From NCBI RefSeq assembly GCF_007858275.1, contig NZ_VFEV01000002.1:1-64000 (forward strand): a stretch of DNA of 64,000 nt, written 5' to 3'. Positions 32,972 through 41,887 of this stretch are shown here, one piece after another (position 1 is the stretch's first letter; each line of letters begins with the position of its first letter). The translations under genes and the position numbers were made by a program. Origin of the DNA: Pseudomonas proteolytica (lineage in GTDB: Bacteria > Pseudomonadota > Gammaproteobacteria > Pseudomonadales > Pseudomonadaceae). Under the pieces are notes generated by a model. That model did not search any database. It was not told the origin of the DNA and saw only the letters and a list, made by a program, of their open reading frames with translations.

Positions 32972-34729
32972 ATGAATGCCATCGTCGAATTACCTACCGA
33001 TCACCGCCGCCATGCCAAACACCTGTATTGGCAGGGCTATCGCGTGTGCGAGATCGCCGAACTGATCGGGGAGAAGGAAAAAACCCTGCACAGCTGGAAG
33101 GCCCGTGACGAATGGGACCGGGCCACGCCTCTGGAGCGTATTCAGGCCGCGACCGAAGCGCGGTTGGTGCAGTTGATCCTCAAAGACCCCAAGTCAGGAT
33201 CGGACTACAAGGAAATTGACCTGCTGCACCGCCAGCTTGAGCGGCAGGCGCGCATTCAGCGCTTCAATGAGGGCGGTACCGAAACCGAACTGAATCCGAA
33301 CCTGGCCAAGCGCAACGAAGGGCCGAAGAAAGCGCCGAAACGCAACGAGTTCGACGAAGAACATATCGAAAAGCTGACCGAGGCCTTCATTGATGGCTGT
33401 TTCGGCTACCAGCTCGATTGGTACAAGGCCGGCAATCAACGCACCCGCGCAATCCTCAAATCCCGGCAGATCGGCGCGACGTACTATTTTGCTCGGGAGG
33501 CGTTGATTGATGCGCTGACCACAGGGCGCAACCAGATTTTCCTGTCGGCTTCGAAGAATCAAGCGCACATCTTCAAGGCCTATATCCAGGCGTTTGCCCG
33601 TGAGGTGGTCGGTGTTGAACTGACTGGCGACCCGATCATTCTGAGCAACGGCGCCGAGCTGCACTTTCTGGGCACCAACGCCCGGACGGCCCAGGGCTAT
33701 CACGGCAATTTCTACTTCGACGAATTCTTCTGGACGTTCAAGTTCAAGGAACTGAACAAGGTCGCCAGCGGCATGGCGATGCAGAAGCAGTACCGCCGGA
33801 CCTACTTTTCGACGCCTTCCAGCATGGCGCACGAAGCCTATACGTTCTGGACGGGGGAGCGCTTCAACAAGGGCAAGCCAGCGGCGCAGCGGGTCAAAAT
33901 CGACGTTTCCCACGACTCGCTGCAACAGGGCCGGCTTTGCGAGGACCGTGTCTGGCGGCAGATCGTCACCATCCTGGATGCTGAAGACCGTGGCTGCGAC
34001 CTGTTCGACCTCGACGAACTGCGGCAGGAGTACGACGCCGAGGCGTTCCAGAACCTGCTGATGTGCCAGTTCATCGACGACGGCGCCAGTATTTTCCCGC
34101 TGGCAATGCTGCAGCCTTGCATGGTCGACAGTTGGGACCTATGGGCCGAGGACTACAAACCGTTTGCTGCCCGGCCGTTTGGGGATCGTCAGGTCTGGGT
34201 CGGTTACGACCCCGCCGAGAATGGTGACAGCGCGGGGCTGGTGGTAATCGGCCCGCCCACGGTGCCTGGCGGCAAATTCAGGGTGCTGGAAAAACACCAG
34301 TTCCGGGGTATGGACTTTGCGGCCCAGGCCGAAGCCATCCGCCAGGTCACCAGGCGCTATTGGGTGACATATATCGGGATCGACATCACTGGCATGGGCT
34401 CCGGCGTGGCGCAGTTGGTGAAGCAGTTCTTCCCGAACATCACCACTTTCAGCTATTCGCCCGAAGTCAAAACCCGCCTGGTGCTGAAGGCTTATGACGT
34501 CATCAAAAACGGCCGCCTGGAGTTCGATGCCGGCTGGACGAACATGGCGCAATCACTGATGGCTATCCGCAAAACAATCACCGCCTCCGGGCGCATGTTC
34601 ACTTACACGGCCGGTCGCACAGACGAGACGGGCCATGCCGACTTGGCGTGGGCGCTGTTCCACGCGCTGCACAACGAACCCCTTGAAGGGCAGACCACGG
34701 CGAATACCGGATTTATGGAGTCTTACTGA
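32972..34729 (+). CDS. P: Terminase large subunit P
   Basis: 585 residues from ATG 32972 (MNAIVELPTDHRRHAKHLYW). An N-terminal helix-turn-helix (GYRVCEIAELIGEKEKTLHSW, about 18-40) precedes a packaging ATPase (LKSRQIGATYYFAR Walker A-like, FYFDEFFW Walker B-like) and a C-terminal RNase H-type nuclease (WVGYDPAENGDSAGLVVIG). It drives DNA into the prohead. It overlaps gene Q by one base (TGATG). Confidence 0.95.
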   Translation: MNAIVELPTDHRRHAKHLYWQGYRVCEIAELIGEKEKTLHSWKARDEWDRATPLERIQAATEARLVQLILKDPKSGSDYKEIDLLHRQLERQARIQRFNEGGTETELNPNLAKRNEGPKKAPKRNEFDEEHIEKLTEAFIDGCFGYQLDWYKAGNQRTRAILKSRQIGATYYFAREALIDALTTGRNQIFLSASKNQAHIFKAYIQAFAREVVGVELTGDPIILSNGAELHFLGTNARTAQGYHGNFYFDEFFWTFKFKELNKVASGMAMQKQYRRTYFSTPSSMAHEAYTFWTGERFNKGKPAAQRVKIDVSHDSLQQGRLCEDRVWRQIVTILDAEDRGCDLFDLDELRQEYDAEAFQNLLMCQFIDDGASIFPLAMLQPCMVDSWDLWAEDYKPFAARPFGDRQVWVGYDPAENGDSAGLVVIGPPTVPGGKFRVLEKHQFRGMDFAAQAEAIRQVTRRYWVTYIGIDITGMGSGVAQLVKQFFPNITTFSYSPEVKTRLVLKAYDVIKNGRLEFDAGWTNMAQSLMAIRKTITASGRMFTYTAGRTDETGHADLAWALFHALHNEPLEGQTTANTGFMESY

Positions 34730-35781
34730 TGAGCAGACGCAAGCGCGGAACCCAATTAGCCACCGCCCAGCCTCCCATTGAGGGGGATCTGCTGCCACCC
34801 GAGGCTGGACCCGTTGAGGCGTTTACCTTTGGCGACCCGACGCCGGTACTCGATGGCAGGGAAGTCCTGGACTATCTGGAGTGCTGGGCCAATGGGCGTT
34901 GGTTTGAAACCCCCATGTCCATGGATGGCCTGGCGAAGACGACGCGGGCCAGCGTGTACCTTCAGTCGGGGCTGAACTTCAAACGCAACATGTTGGCCCG
35001 CACGTTCGTTCCCCACCGGCTGCTGAGTCGCCAGGCCTTTGAGCAATTCGCCCTGGACTGGCTCTGGTGCGGCAACTGCTACCTGGAGAAACGCAGCAAC
35101 ATGCTGCGCGGCACCATGGGCCTGCTGCCACCGCTGGCGAAGTACATGCGCCGGGGTGTCGACTTGGAGACCTATTACCAGGTGCGTGGCTGGAAAGATG
35201 AGCACGAATTTGCCCCCGGCTCGATCTGCCACCTGCGTGAGGCGGATATCAATCAGGAGATCTACGGCTTGCCAGAGTGGCTGGCTGCGCTGCAAAGCGC
35301 GTTGCTCAACGAGAGCGCCACGCTGTTCCGTCGCAAGTACTACAACAACGGCAGCCATGCCGGTTTCATCCTGTACATGACCGACGCGGCGCAGAAGGAA
35401 GAGGACATTGACTCACTGCGCACGGCGCTGAAGAACTCCAAGGGACCAGGCAACTTTCGCAACCTGTTCGTCTATGCCCCGGCCGGGAAGAAGGACGGTA
35501 TCCAACTCATTCCCGTGAGTGAGGTAGCGGCCAAGGATGAATTCAGCTCGATCAAGAACATCAGCCGCGACGACTTGCTCGCGGCGTTGCGCATTCCGCC
35601 ACAGTTGATGGGCATCGTGCCACAGAACGCGGGTGGGTTTGGATCGTTGCGGGAGGCTGCTGAGGTTTGGGCGGTCAACGAGCTGGAGCCGCTGCAGGCT
35701 CGCCTGGCCCAGGTCAATGACTGGCTGGGTGAGGAGGTTGTCAGCTTTAAGGAGTTTGAGCTTCCAACGGGGGGGAAGTAG
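34729..35781 (+). CDS. Q: Portal protein Q
   Basis: A 350-residue P2 gpQ homologue (FTFGDPTPVLDGREVLDYLECW start; HEFAPGSICHLREADINQEIYGLPEWLAALQS; DLLAALRIPPQLMGIVPQNAGGFG). It forms the dodecameric entry channel of the capsid. It ends 157 bp before the adenine methyltransferase. The intervening DNA is the cos candidate. Confidence 0.95.
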   Translation: MSRRKRGTQLATAQPPIEGDLLPPEAGPVEAFTFGDPTPVLDGREVLDYLECWANGRWFETPMSMDGLAKTTRASVYLQSGLNFKRNMLARTFVPHRLLSRQAFEQFALDWLWCGNCYLEKRSNMLRGTMGLLPPLAKYMRRGVDLETYYQVRGWKDEHEFAPGSICHLREADINQEIYGLPEWLAALQSALLNESATLFRRKYYNNGSHAGFILYMTDAAQKEEDIDSLRTALKNSKGPGNFRNLFVYAPAGKKDGIQLIPVSEVAAKDEFSSIKNISRDDLLAALRIPPQLMGIVPQNAGGFGSLREAAEVWAVNELEPLQARLAQVNDWLGEEVVSFKEFELPTGGK

Positions 35782-35897
35782 TACCCCCGCGCAGTAAACG
35801 AGGCGACGAGCTGGTGCGCTAACACCCGCTCGACGCTGAATCACTCGTACATGCCGAGTGCTCCAACCAAGGCCTCGCCCCACTGCGCAGGGGGTGC
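35782..35897. other. Candidate cos region
   Basis: In P2 the cos site lies just outside gene Q. Here the equivalent place has an imperfect inverted repeat, CCCCCGCGCAGTAAACGAGGC (from about 35784) against GCCTCGCCCCACTGCGCAGGG (from about 35870). The complement of the latter contains GGCGAGGC, also seen in the P2 cohesive end as I recall it. No gene lies in this stretch. Confidence 0.45.
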
Positions 35898-35937
35898 GAA
35901 GCCTAAGCGAATCCAATTGTCGAAACAAGGATCACTT

Positions 35938-36732
35938 ATGAGCACACCAATAATCCCGTGGATGGGCGGCAAGCGTCGCCTGGCAGATCGCCTTATTCCG
36001 CTGTTTCCGCCTCACGAATGCTACGTCGAGGTCTTTGCCGGCGGCGCTGCGCTTTACTTCATGCGGCCCCAAGCGGCACCCGTTGAAGTCCTCAACGATA
36101 TCAACGGCGACCTGGTGACGTTGTACCGGGTTGTGCAGAACCACCTGGAAGAGTTCGTGCGCCAGTTCAAGTGGGCGCTCAGCTCCCGCCAGGTGTTCGA
36201 ATGGCAGAAGATGACCAGGCCGGAAACCCTCACCGATATCCAGCGGGCTGCCCGGTTTTTCTACCTGCAGCACCATGCCTTCGCCGGCAAGGTCAGCGGG
36301 CAGACCTTCGGGACCGCCACCACTGGACCGGCTATCAACCTGCTGCGGATCGAGGAAAACTTGTCAGCAGCCTGGCAACGGCTGTCTGGCACCTACGTTG
36401 AGAACCTGGGCTGGCTTGAATGCGCCGAGCGGTACGACCGCCCGCACACCTTCCATTACATGGACCCGCCTTACTGGCAAACCGCTGGTTATGGGGTGGA
36501 CTTCCCGTTTGAGAACTATGAGCGGATGGCCGAGTTCATGCGGCGCTGCAAGGGCAAGGTGATGGTCAGCATTAACGACCACCCAGATATCCGACGTGTG
36601 TTTTCGGGGTTCCATTTCGAGACGGTGGACATTCGATACAGCACGGCGAATCAACGGCAGGGGAAAGCCGAGGTCAGTGGAGAGCTGGTGATCATGAACT
36701 GGGAGCCGTCGGCATTGGGAGGGTTGTTCTGA
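35938..36732 (+). CDS. D12-class DNA adenine methyltransferase
   Basis: 264 residues from ATG 35938 (MSTPIIPWMGGKRRLADRLI), the PWxGGK/FAGGAALYF N-terminal SAM motif of the Dam family. The catalytic DPPYWQTAGYG motif lies at about residues 177-187. It probably methylates adenine in phage DNA against restriction. Between cos and the right attachment site it sits where P2 relatives carry variable morons. AAGGA precedes the ATG and a terminator follows. Confidence 0.9.
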   Translation: MSTPIIPWMGGKRRLADRLIPLFPPHECYVEVFAGGAALYFMRPQAAPVEVLNDINGDLVTLYRVVQNHLEEFVRQFKWALSSRQVFEWQKMTRPETLTDIQRAARFFYLQHHAFAGKVSGQTFGTATTGPAINLLRIEENLSAAWQRLSGTYVENLGWLECAERYDRPHTFHYMDPPYWQTAGYGVDFPFENYERMAEFMRRCKGKVMVSINDHPDIRRVFSGFHFETVDIRYSTANQRQGKAEVSGELVIMNWEPSALGGLF

Positions 36733-36756
36733 TCTGATTGCAGCGTCAAAACAATG

Positions 36757-36779
36757 AGCCGCCCTTGAGGCGGCTTTTT
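36757..36779 (+). terminator. Intrinsic terminator after the adenine methyltransferase
   Basis: AGCCGCC (36757-36763), CTTGA, GGCGGCT (36769-36775) and a T run. Confidence 0.88.
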
Positions 36780-37840
36780 GCTGTCTGGAGGTTGGCTTTC
36801 ACCATGGAAAAGTCCGCACGGAACGATGAAAGTTCGCCCATCTTCGGCGTGAAAAAACCCAGTCCAACATAGCATTTGCACGGTATCACGGCAAGGTTAA
36901 AGGGTTGTTCGGGCCAGTAAATGCTGGGCTTTCTTGGGGGTGAGGCTCTATCGCCAGTGGCGGCAGTGAGGGTCGATGACTCGCGTTCGTGGAGTTGGCG
37001 TGCCACAGGTCGAGCGTGGGGGACTGACGTGCTACATGGCGAGCCAGTGACGTGGTCCTGCACCTGGCGCGCGCCGTCGTCCCCCCACCTCGCCTGCGGG
37101 CTAAATGGGTCGCTTTTTCTGCACACCTGCACCCCCCTCAACACGGGGCTGGCTGGGGGCCGCTTTCCGATTTCCGAACTCGGAAATACCTGCGGAACCC
37201 TGCACCGAGGGGGTATTTTGTGGAAGGGCCTTGGAGGCTCTGTTGTTGAGTGGGAGGGGGGGAGTTTCAAAAAGAGTAATTTCAGTAATCTCCCCACAGG
37301 AACGGTCTGGAGACCACGTATTCCGTGGGTTTTGAGATTACAAAAAGGAGTAACAGAGAAGTAATTGAAAAGGTAATTTATTATCAAGCTGTTGATTTTA
37401 AAGGGTTTTATAAAAGTGGAGAATTACATTTATAAAGAGTAATCAGATTACTTCAATATTACTTAAAGATTACCTTTTTCTCGAAACATAAAACCATTTA
37501 ATTTCAATGGCTTGAGCGTGAAAGGCGGTCAAGATTACTTATGTTACTCTTTTTTTTTGCCCGAAAAATTTTCGAGTCTCAGCCCCCTCTACGTGCATGT
37601 GCGCACGTGTGGACCGCTTCTGTTGATCACGGTGATTAATCTGGGCGATAGGAGATGCTTGGGCGGTGTGTGGATAGTGCCGGGGTTGGAGCGACAGAAC
37701 ATCGCGACAGGAGTAAGCGCGGTGGCTCTAGCGGTCCTGGTGGAATGCTGGTTTGGCAGGTAGGTGGTACGAAAGTGGTACGGGGAGTTTTTGAGTGGTC
37801 TGTATGCCTTGTGTTTCGTGGCCTACAGAATTAATAGTTC
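36780..37840. other. Non-coding right arm of element 1
   Basis: About 1.06 kb without a convincing gene. 36900-37260 is GC-rich with C/G homopolymers. 37265-37560 is strongly AT-rich, with eleven copies of GTAAT or its complement ATTAC between 37276 and 37540, four of them AGATTAC. Near the end, two direct half-sites GGTGGTAC (37763-37770) and GTGGTAC (37775-37781) match the palindrome before integrase 1. The longest open frame here (minus strand, 36746-37387) has unnatural composition and is not reported as a gene. Confidence 0.7.
37763..37781 (+). promoter_or_regulatory. Right-end arm half-sites of element 1
   Basis: GGTGGTAC and GTGGTAC in direct repeat, ending 62 bp before the attachment core at 37844. 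They share GGTGGTACGA with the palindrome at 2491. Element 2 has its own half-site (TTGCTAC) 63 bp before its core. Confidence 0.65.
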
Positions 37841-37843
37841 CAA

Positions 37844-37923
37844 TCCATCATGGGTGCAACAGAAAACCTCCTAGATACCGTATCTGCTGGGTTAGCTATT
37901 GTTTCTGGGGGAATTGTCTGCAT
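37844..37923 (-). pseudogene. Displaced dusA 5' end, element 2 version
   Basis: On the minus strand, ATG 37923 opens a frame MQTIPPETIANPADTV joined to SRRFSVAPMMDW and ended shortly by TAA. This is the N-terminus element 2 supplies to dusA. It was disconnected because element 1 now lies between it and the gene body. ATG-to-core distance is 72 bp, identical to the current dusA start (2433) and its core. Confidence 0.85.
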
Positions 37924-37980
37924 TTAGGTACTTCTCATTTACTACCATTTACCACTGTTTTTGCTTATTTTCGAAAGTCC

Positions 37981-38019
37981 GTTGCTACAATGTAGCAACT
38001 CAATCCAGTCGTGTAGCAA
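37981..38019. promoter_or_regulatory. Palindrome plus third half-site upstream of integrase 2
   Basis: GTTGCTAC-AAT-GTAGCAAC (37981-37999) with a third half-site GTAGCAA at 38013-38019. The geometry (8-3-8, then 21 bp) and distance from the core (130 bp) equal those before integrase 1, but the half-site differs in sequence. Confidence 0.7.
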
Positions 38020-38024
38020 AACCC

Positions 38025-39158
38025 ATGGGATCTATCACCGTTCGCAAGCGCAAGGATGGCTCTGTAGCGTACACCGCACAGATCCGCATCATGCAAAAGG
38101 GTGTGACAGTTTATCAGGAAAGCCAGACTTTCGACCGCAAGACCACGGCCCAGGCTTGGCTCAAGCGACGCGAAACCGAAATGGCCGAGCCGGGTGCAAT
38201 TACCAAGGCCAACCGCAAGGGCGCGACGGTAAAGGAGATGATCGAGCGCTATCTTGATGAATACGAAAGGCTCCGGCCGCTGGGCAAGACGAAGCGCGCC
38301 ACCCTCAAGGCGATCAGTGAGACCTGGCTGGGCAAGCTCGAAGACAAGGGCATCACCAGTCAGAAGCTGGTCGAGTACGCCAATGACCGAATGCAGAAAG
38401 ACGGCATTCAGCCGCAGACCGTGGGTAACGATTTGGCGCATTTGGGTGCAGTGCTGTCGGTGGCTCGGCCCGCCTGGGGTTACGACATTGATCCGATGGC
38501 GATGCCGGATGCGCGCAGGGTGCTGCGCAAGATGGGTGCGGTATCTAAGAGCAAGGAGCGCGAGCGCCGGCCGACCCTGAAAGAGCTGGACGCCCTGCTG
38601 CAATATTTCGGCGAGATGCGCGACCGCCGCAAGCAAGAGATCGACATGGTCAGGGTGACCGTGTTTGCGCTGTTCTCCACGCGCCGTCAGGAAGAGATCA
38701 CGCGGATCAAGTGGGGTTCTATAGATGAGGCGCGCCGGATGGTCCTGATCACCGATATGAAGAACCCCGGCCAGAAATACGGCAATGACGTCTGGTGCCT
38801 TGTGCCTGACGAGGCCTGGGCGGTCATGCAGTCGATGCCGAAAGTGGCGGATGAGGTGTTTCCGTACAATGCACGGTCGGTGTCAGCCTCATTTACCCGG
38901 GCGTGCCACTTTCTGGAAATTGACGACCTGCATTTTCACGACCTGCGGCATGACGGCGTAAGCCGGTTATTTGAAATGGGATGGGATATCCCGAAAGTCG
39001 CCTCTGTTTCTGGGCACCGGGATTGGAACTCGATGCGTCGGTACACGCATTTGAAGGGAAGCGGCGATCACTACAAAGATTGGCCGTGGCTGGAGCGGGT
39101 TATATCGGGCCCCACGATCGAGGCCCGGAAGCGTGTCAGGAAACCCGACGCAAGCTAG
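38025..39158 (+). CDS. int: Tyrosine integrase of element 2 (dusA-targeting)
   Basis: 377 residues from ATG 38025 (MGSITVRKRKDGSVAYTAQIRI). It is paralogous along its whole length to the integrase at 2537. Catalytic features are the Arg in RRQEEITRIKW, HDLRHDGVSRL, GHRDW and Tyr in RRYTHL. It converges on, and overlaps by 23 bp, the second PrtN-like gene. It probably acts on the same dusA core but on different arm sites. Confidence 0.95.
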   Translation: MGSITVRKRKDGSVAYTAQIRIMQKGVTVYQESQTFDRKTTAQAWLKRRETEMAEPGAITKANRKGATVKEMIERYLDEYERLRPLGKTKRATLKAISETWLGKLEDKGITSQKLVEYANDRMQKDGIQPQTVGNDLAHLGAVLSVARPAWGYDIDPMAMPDARRVLRKMGAVSKSKERERRPTLKELDALLQYFGEMRDRRKQEIDMVRVTVFALFSTRRQEEITRIKWGSIDEARRMVLITDMKNPGQKYGNDVWCLVPDEAWAVMQSMPKVADEVFPYNARSVSASFTRACHFLEIDDLHFHDLRHDGVSRLFEMGWDIPKVASVSGHRDWNSMRRYTHLKGSGDHYKDWPWLERVISGPTIEARKRVRKPDAS

Positions 39159-39420
39159 ATCTCCCCATCAGTTTTTCATGCTCGGTTCGCGCCCTGGCGT
39201 GCTGAGCATCCAGATAGGCGGCCAAGTCGTTGAGGTGCACGCCGCGCGCTGACTTTTGGCTGCTTTCCAGGCGCACCAGCGGCAGGTCGATCTCGCCGGC
39301 AGCCACCTTAAGCTTCATTTTCTCTGGGGTCAGGTGGCTGAAGTAGTCAGCACAAACGCGCTCCAGGGGAATGATGGCCATGCCGCTGTACTGGGCCAAT
39401 AGGAGAAACGGGGTATTCAT
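39136..39420 (-). CDS. PrtN-like pyocin-activator family protein, element 2
   Basis: 94 residues from ATG 39420 (MNTPFLLLAQYSGMAIIPLERV), with LPLVRLESSQKSARGVHLNDLAAYLD as in its paralogue at 3663. Tail-to-tail overlap with the integrase is kept in both elements. It is inferred to be the excisionase/regulator of element 2. It may bind the GTTGCTAC sites. Confidence 0.85.
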   Translation of the reverse strand: MNTPFLLLAQYSGMAIIPLERVCADYFSHLTPEKMKLKVAAGEIDLPLVRLESSQKSARGVHLNDLAAYLDAQHARARTEHEKLMGRSSLRRVS

Positions 39421-39622
39421 TTGATGCTCCATGCCGCGCGTGGCGGCAGAAGGTTGGTAGGGGTTAGCCGGCAACAGCATCTTCGCAGCGGATATCCATT
39501 GTGTGTTTCGCTTTCACGCAAGAAAAGCGACGGAAATCAAAAGGCGGAAAATTCCCTGCCAGGGGATGAGCCCTCCTCAACGTGATGTGAATCCGGTAGT
39601 CCTGTAAAACTCAAGGGCCACC

Positions 39623-39988
39623 TTAGGTCGGCTGTGGTTTTTTCTGCTCGTATGCGATGCGGTTCATTACGCAAACTGGAATTGCAAATCCTTGGATATT
39701 TGTTTTGAGGGTTTCACAACCGTCTTCGACGATTCCGCAGGCCACACCTCGACGGAAACGCATTCCCCTCCCGAGGTAATTGCGCAGGATGATTTCCCAT
39801 GACTCGTCGTCGTAATAGAAACCCGTGATCTCAGTCCACTTGGCCGTAAAGCCGTTTCCAACAATGCCTTTAGATGTGAGGCAGAAAATTTCTATTTGGT
39901 GTTCCTGTTTGACTGGTACGGCGTAAATTCGGCCGTTCGGTGCTACTGGCGGGAACGTCTGTCCATTGCCTAAGTGACGAAATTCCAT
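39623..39988 (-). CDS. Hypothetical protein
   Basis: 121 residues from ATG 39988 (MEFRHLGNGQTFPPVAPNGRIYAVPVK). Beta-rich, with DDESWEIILRNYLGRGMRF in the middle and no signal peptide. No family is recognised. It lies alone between the PrtN-like gene and a divergent lipoprotein gene. Confidence 0.6.
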   Translation of the reverse strand: MEFRHLGNGQTFPPVAPNGRIYAVPVKQEHQIEIFCLTSKGIVGNGFTAKWTEITGFYYDDESWEIILRNYLGRGMRFRRGVACGIVEDGCETLKTNIQGFAIPVCVMNRIAYEQKKPQPT

Positions 39989-40130
39989 GGTGCCGCTCCG
40001 CATGCATAAGGTTGCATGACACCGTATGCCAGGCTCTGAAAAGCCCAAGCCTACAAATCTCAACGCCTTACGCCATTGGGTTTCCTAAAAGCCTTCGTAA
40101 GCTGTCGGAATCAAAAGAAGGAGTGGCGCC

Positions 40131-40967
40131 ATGGGTAAAAAAACAACAACGATACGACACGGTTTGCTGGCCGCGGCACTGGCCTTTCTGGTTGGGTGCT
40201 CTGGCACGCAGGGGGCTAGGGCTGTGCAGCTTCCTGAGCCAAAGGATGTGCCGAGAGAAAAGTGGTCTGATGCTATGCATGTCTTGACCTCAATGGGGAT
40301 TTCGGGGCAGCGGGATGTTCCAATCGAGCGGTCGGATGCAGTTGATGAAGCAGGCCCTGTCGGCGGCTCTGGAGTAGTGCTTGGGGATGCTGGATTAAGC
40401 GCGGTTAGCTTCGCGTCGCCACCTACAGACCAGAGTGATGGCGCAGCAGCGGGAATTGGCATGGGTTTGATGCTGTTAGGTGGGGCGAGCGATCCGGCGC
40501 GCGCAATCCAGGTCGTTGCTTGGGTGCCCGCTGACCAGGCAAACACATCGGACGAAGCATCTGCTCTTGCATTGCGTAAGGTCGAAGAGGCCCGTAAGAA
40601 GGTCTTTACCAATGGCTTATCGAAGCTGCTAATGCAGACAGGCAAATATCCTGATGGCCATTCCCGCGGCTACGCCTCCCTGACAGATAGCTACGCGGAG
40701 AAGCCGATTCCATACAGTGATGAGATTGCTAAATCGCCGAGTTTTCTGAGATCGCCTTTCAGCTACGGGCCGATCTTCATTCGTAACAACCAGTTCACCC
40801 TTGATGCCTACAAGAACAACATGACGACTTCGGAAGCCATGCTGCTTGCATCGAAACACCTGCCAGAGTGGATCTACATCTACCACCCTGGACAGCGGCT
40901 GAGAAAAAACTCGATCCCTGCAGCAATCTTCAATCAGGGCAGGGCACTCTACTTTGTAGGGAAGTAG
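40131..40967 (+). CDS. Hypothetical lipoprotein
   Basis: 278 residues. Signal peptide (HGLLAAALAFLVGC) with a lipobox cysteine at about residue 23, then a mature region with a glycine-rich stretch (GAAAGIGMGLMLLGG, about 103-117) that might touch a membrane. The C-terminal part (NQFTLDAYKNNMTTSEAMLLASKHLPEWIYIYHPG) reads as a compact domain. The family is unknown to me. AAGGAG lies before the ATG. Confidence 0.65.
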   Translation: MGKKTTTIRHGLLAAALAFLVGCSGTQGARAVQLPEPKDVPREKWSDAMHVLTSMGISGQRDVPIERSDAVDEAGPVGGSGVVLGDAGLSAVSFASPPTDQSDGAAAGIGMGLMLLGGASDPARAIQVVAWVPADQANTSDEASALALRKVEEARKKVFTNGLSKLLMQTGKYPDGHSRGYASLTDSYAEKPIPYSDEIAKSPSFLRSPFSYGPIFIRNNQFTLDAYKNNMTTSEAMLLASKHLPEWIYIYHPGQRLRKNSIPAAIFNQGRALYFVGK

Positions 40968-41134
40968 ATCTGCTGGACTGTAGCGCCGTGGGTTTTCGAA
41001 AACCTGCGGCGATTTGTTGGGTATGCCTATCCAGATACAGGCTTATTTTACCTATTTCGGGCTTCCTGCTTGATAAGTAACACCCAAAGTGCAACAGTAT
41101 TAGTAGAACGCCCTAACTGATACAGGCACCCATC

Positions 41135-41755
41135 ATGTTCATCCGCGCATACCTCCGAGCATCCACCGAAGAGCAAGACGCCGGCCGCGCCCGCGCCTCG
41201 CTCGAGCAGTTCGCCAGCGACCATAACAAGGTCATCGCCAGCGTGTACCTAGAGAACGCCAGCGGCGCCACCGCTGACCGGCCGGAGCTGCTGCGCCTGT
41301 TGAAAGATGCGCGCAAGGGTGACGTGTTGCTGGTGGAGTCGATAGATCGGCTATCCCGTCTCCCGGTGGAGGACTGGCAAAAGCTCAAGGCGGCTATTGA
41401 CTCCAAGGGCCTGCGCATCGTCGCGCTCGATCTGCCGACCAGCCACCAGGGAATGCAGGACACGAAGGGGGACGAGTTCACCGGGCGAATGCTGGGTGCG
41501 ATCAATTCAATGCTCGTGGAAATGATGGCCGCTATTGCGCGCAAGGATTACGAACAGCGCCGCGAGCGCCAGGCTCAAGGCATCGAGAAGGCGAAGGCCG
41601 CCGGCAAGTACCAGGGGCGCCCAGTGGACGCCGATCTGCACAAGCGCGTGACCGAGTTACTCGGCGCCGGCCTGGGGATTCGCGCGACGGCACGGCACGC
41701 CAACTGCTCGACCACCACCGTGCTGAGGATCAGGGACCAGATCGCTTTAGCCTGA
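41135..41755 (+). CDS. Small serine recombinase (resolvase/invertase family)
   Basis: 206 residues. The N-terminal catalytic domain begins MFIRAYLRASTEEQD with nucleophile Ser10, followed by LLVESIDRLSRLP (Arg residues of the active site). A C-terminal helix-turn-helix (GLGIRATARHANCSTTTVLRIRDQI) binds DNA. A truncated copy of that C-terminus lies at 42800-42901. It may resolve or invert DNA within the island. No flanking invertible repeats were found by eye. Confidence 0.88.
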   Translation: MFIRAYLRASTEEQDAGRARASLEQFASDHNKVIASVYLENASGATADRPELLRLLKDARKGDVLLVESIDRLSRLPVEDWQKLKAAIDSKGLRIVALDLPTSHQGMQDTKGDEFTGRMLGAINSMLVEMMAAIARKDYEQRRERQAQGIEKAKAAGKYQGRPVDADLHKRVTELLGAGLGIRATARHANCSTTTVLRIRDQIALA

Positions 41756-41887
41756 AAAGGGCAAAGTGGAAATCAAAAATAAACGCTTTTTGGTTTGGCT
41801 TGGCGTGCAAAGGAAAATGCACATATTCTCAGAGCTCTACTCGGCCAGTGCTGTCGAGCTCTATTCCCCAACCCTGCGGAAAAAAGA

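Larger units (their letters stand above)
2354..37851. mobile_element. Element 1: P2-like prophage integrated in dusA
   Basis: The element is bounded by two dusA 5'-end sequences and begins with a dusA-type tyrosine integrase. It contains recognisable homologues of the P2 genes Q P O N M L X R S V W J I H G FI FII E E' T U D and ogr, plus lysis genes. Relative to the integrase, the late block runs in the opposite sense to P2. Replication is not P2-like: no rolling-circle gpA is seen, and a TOPRIM primase-helicase is present instead. No structural gene looks broken, so it may be inducible. Confidence 0.93.

Noticed and set aside
36746..37387. 213-residue minus-strand frame in the gene-free prophage arm
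   Set aside because: It crosses the terminator and a G/C homopolymer tract, has no ribosome site and contains low-complexity sequence.
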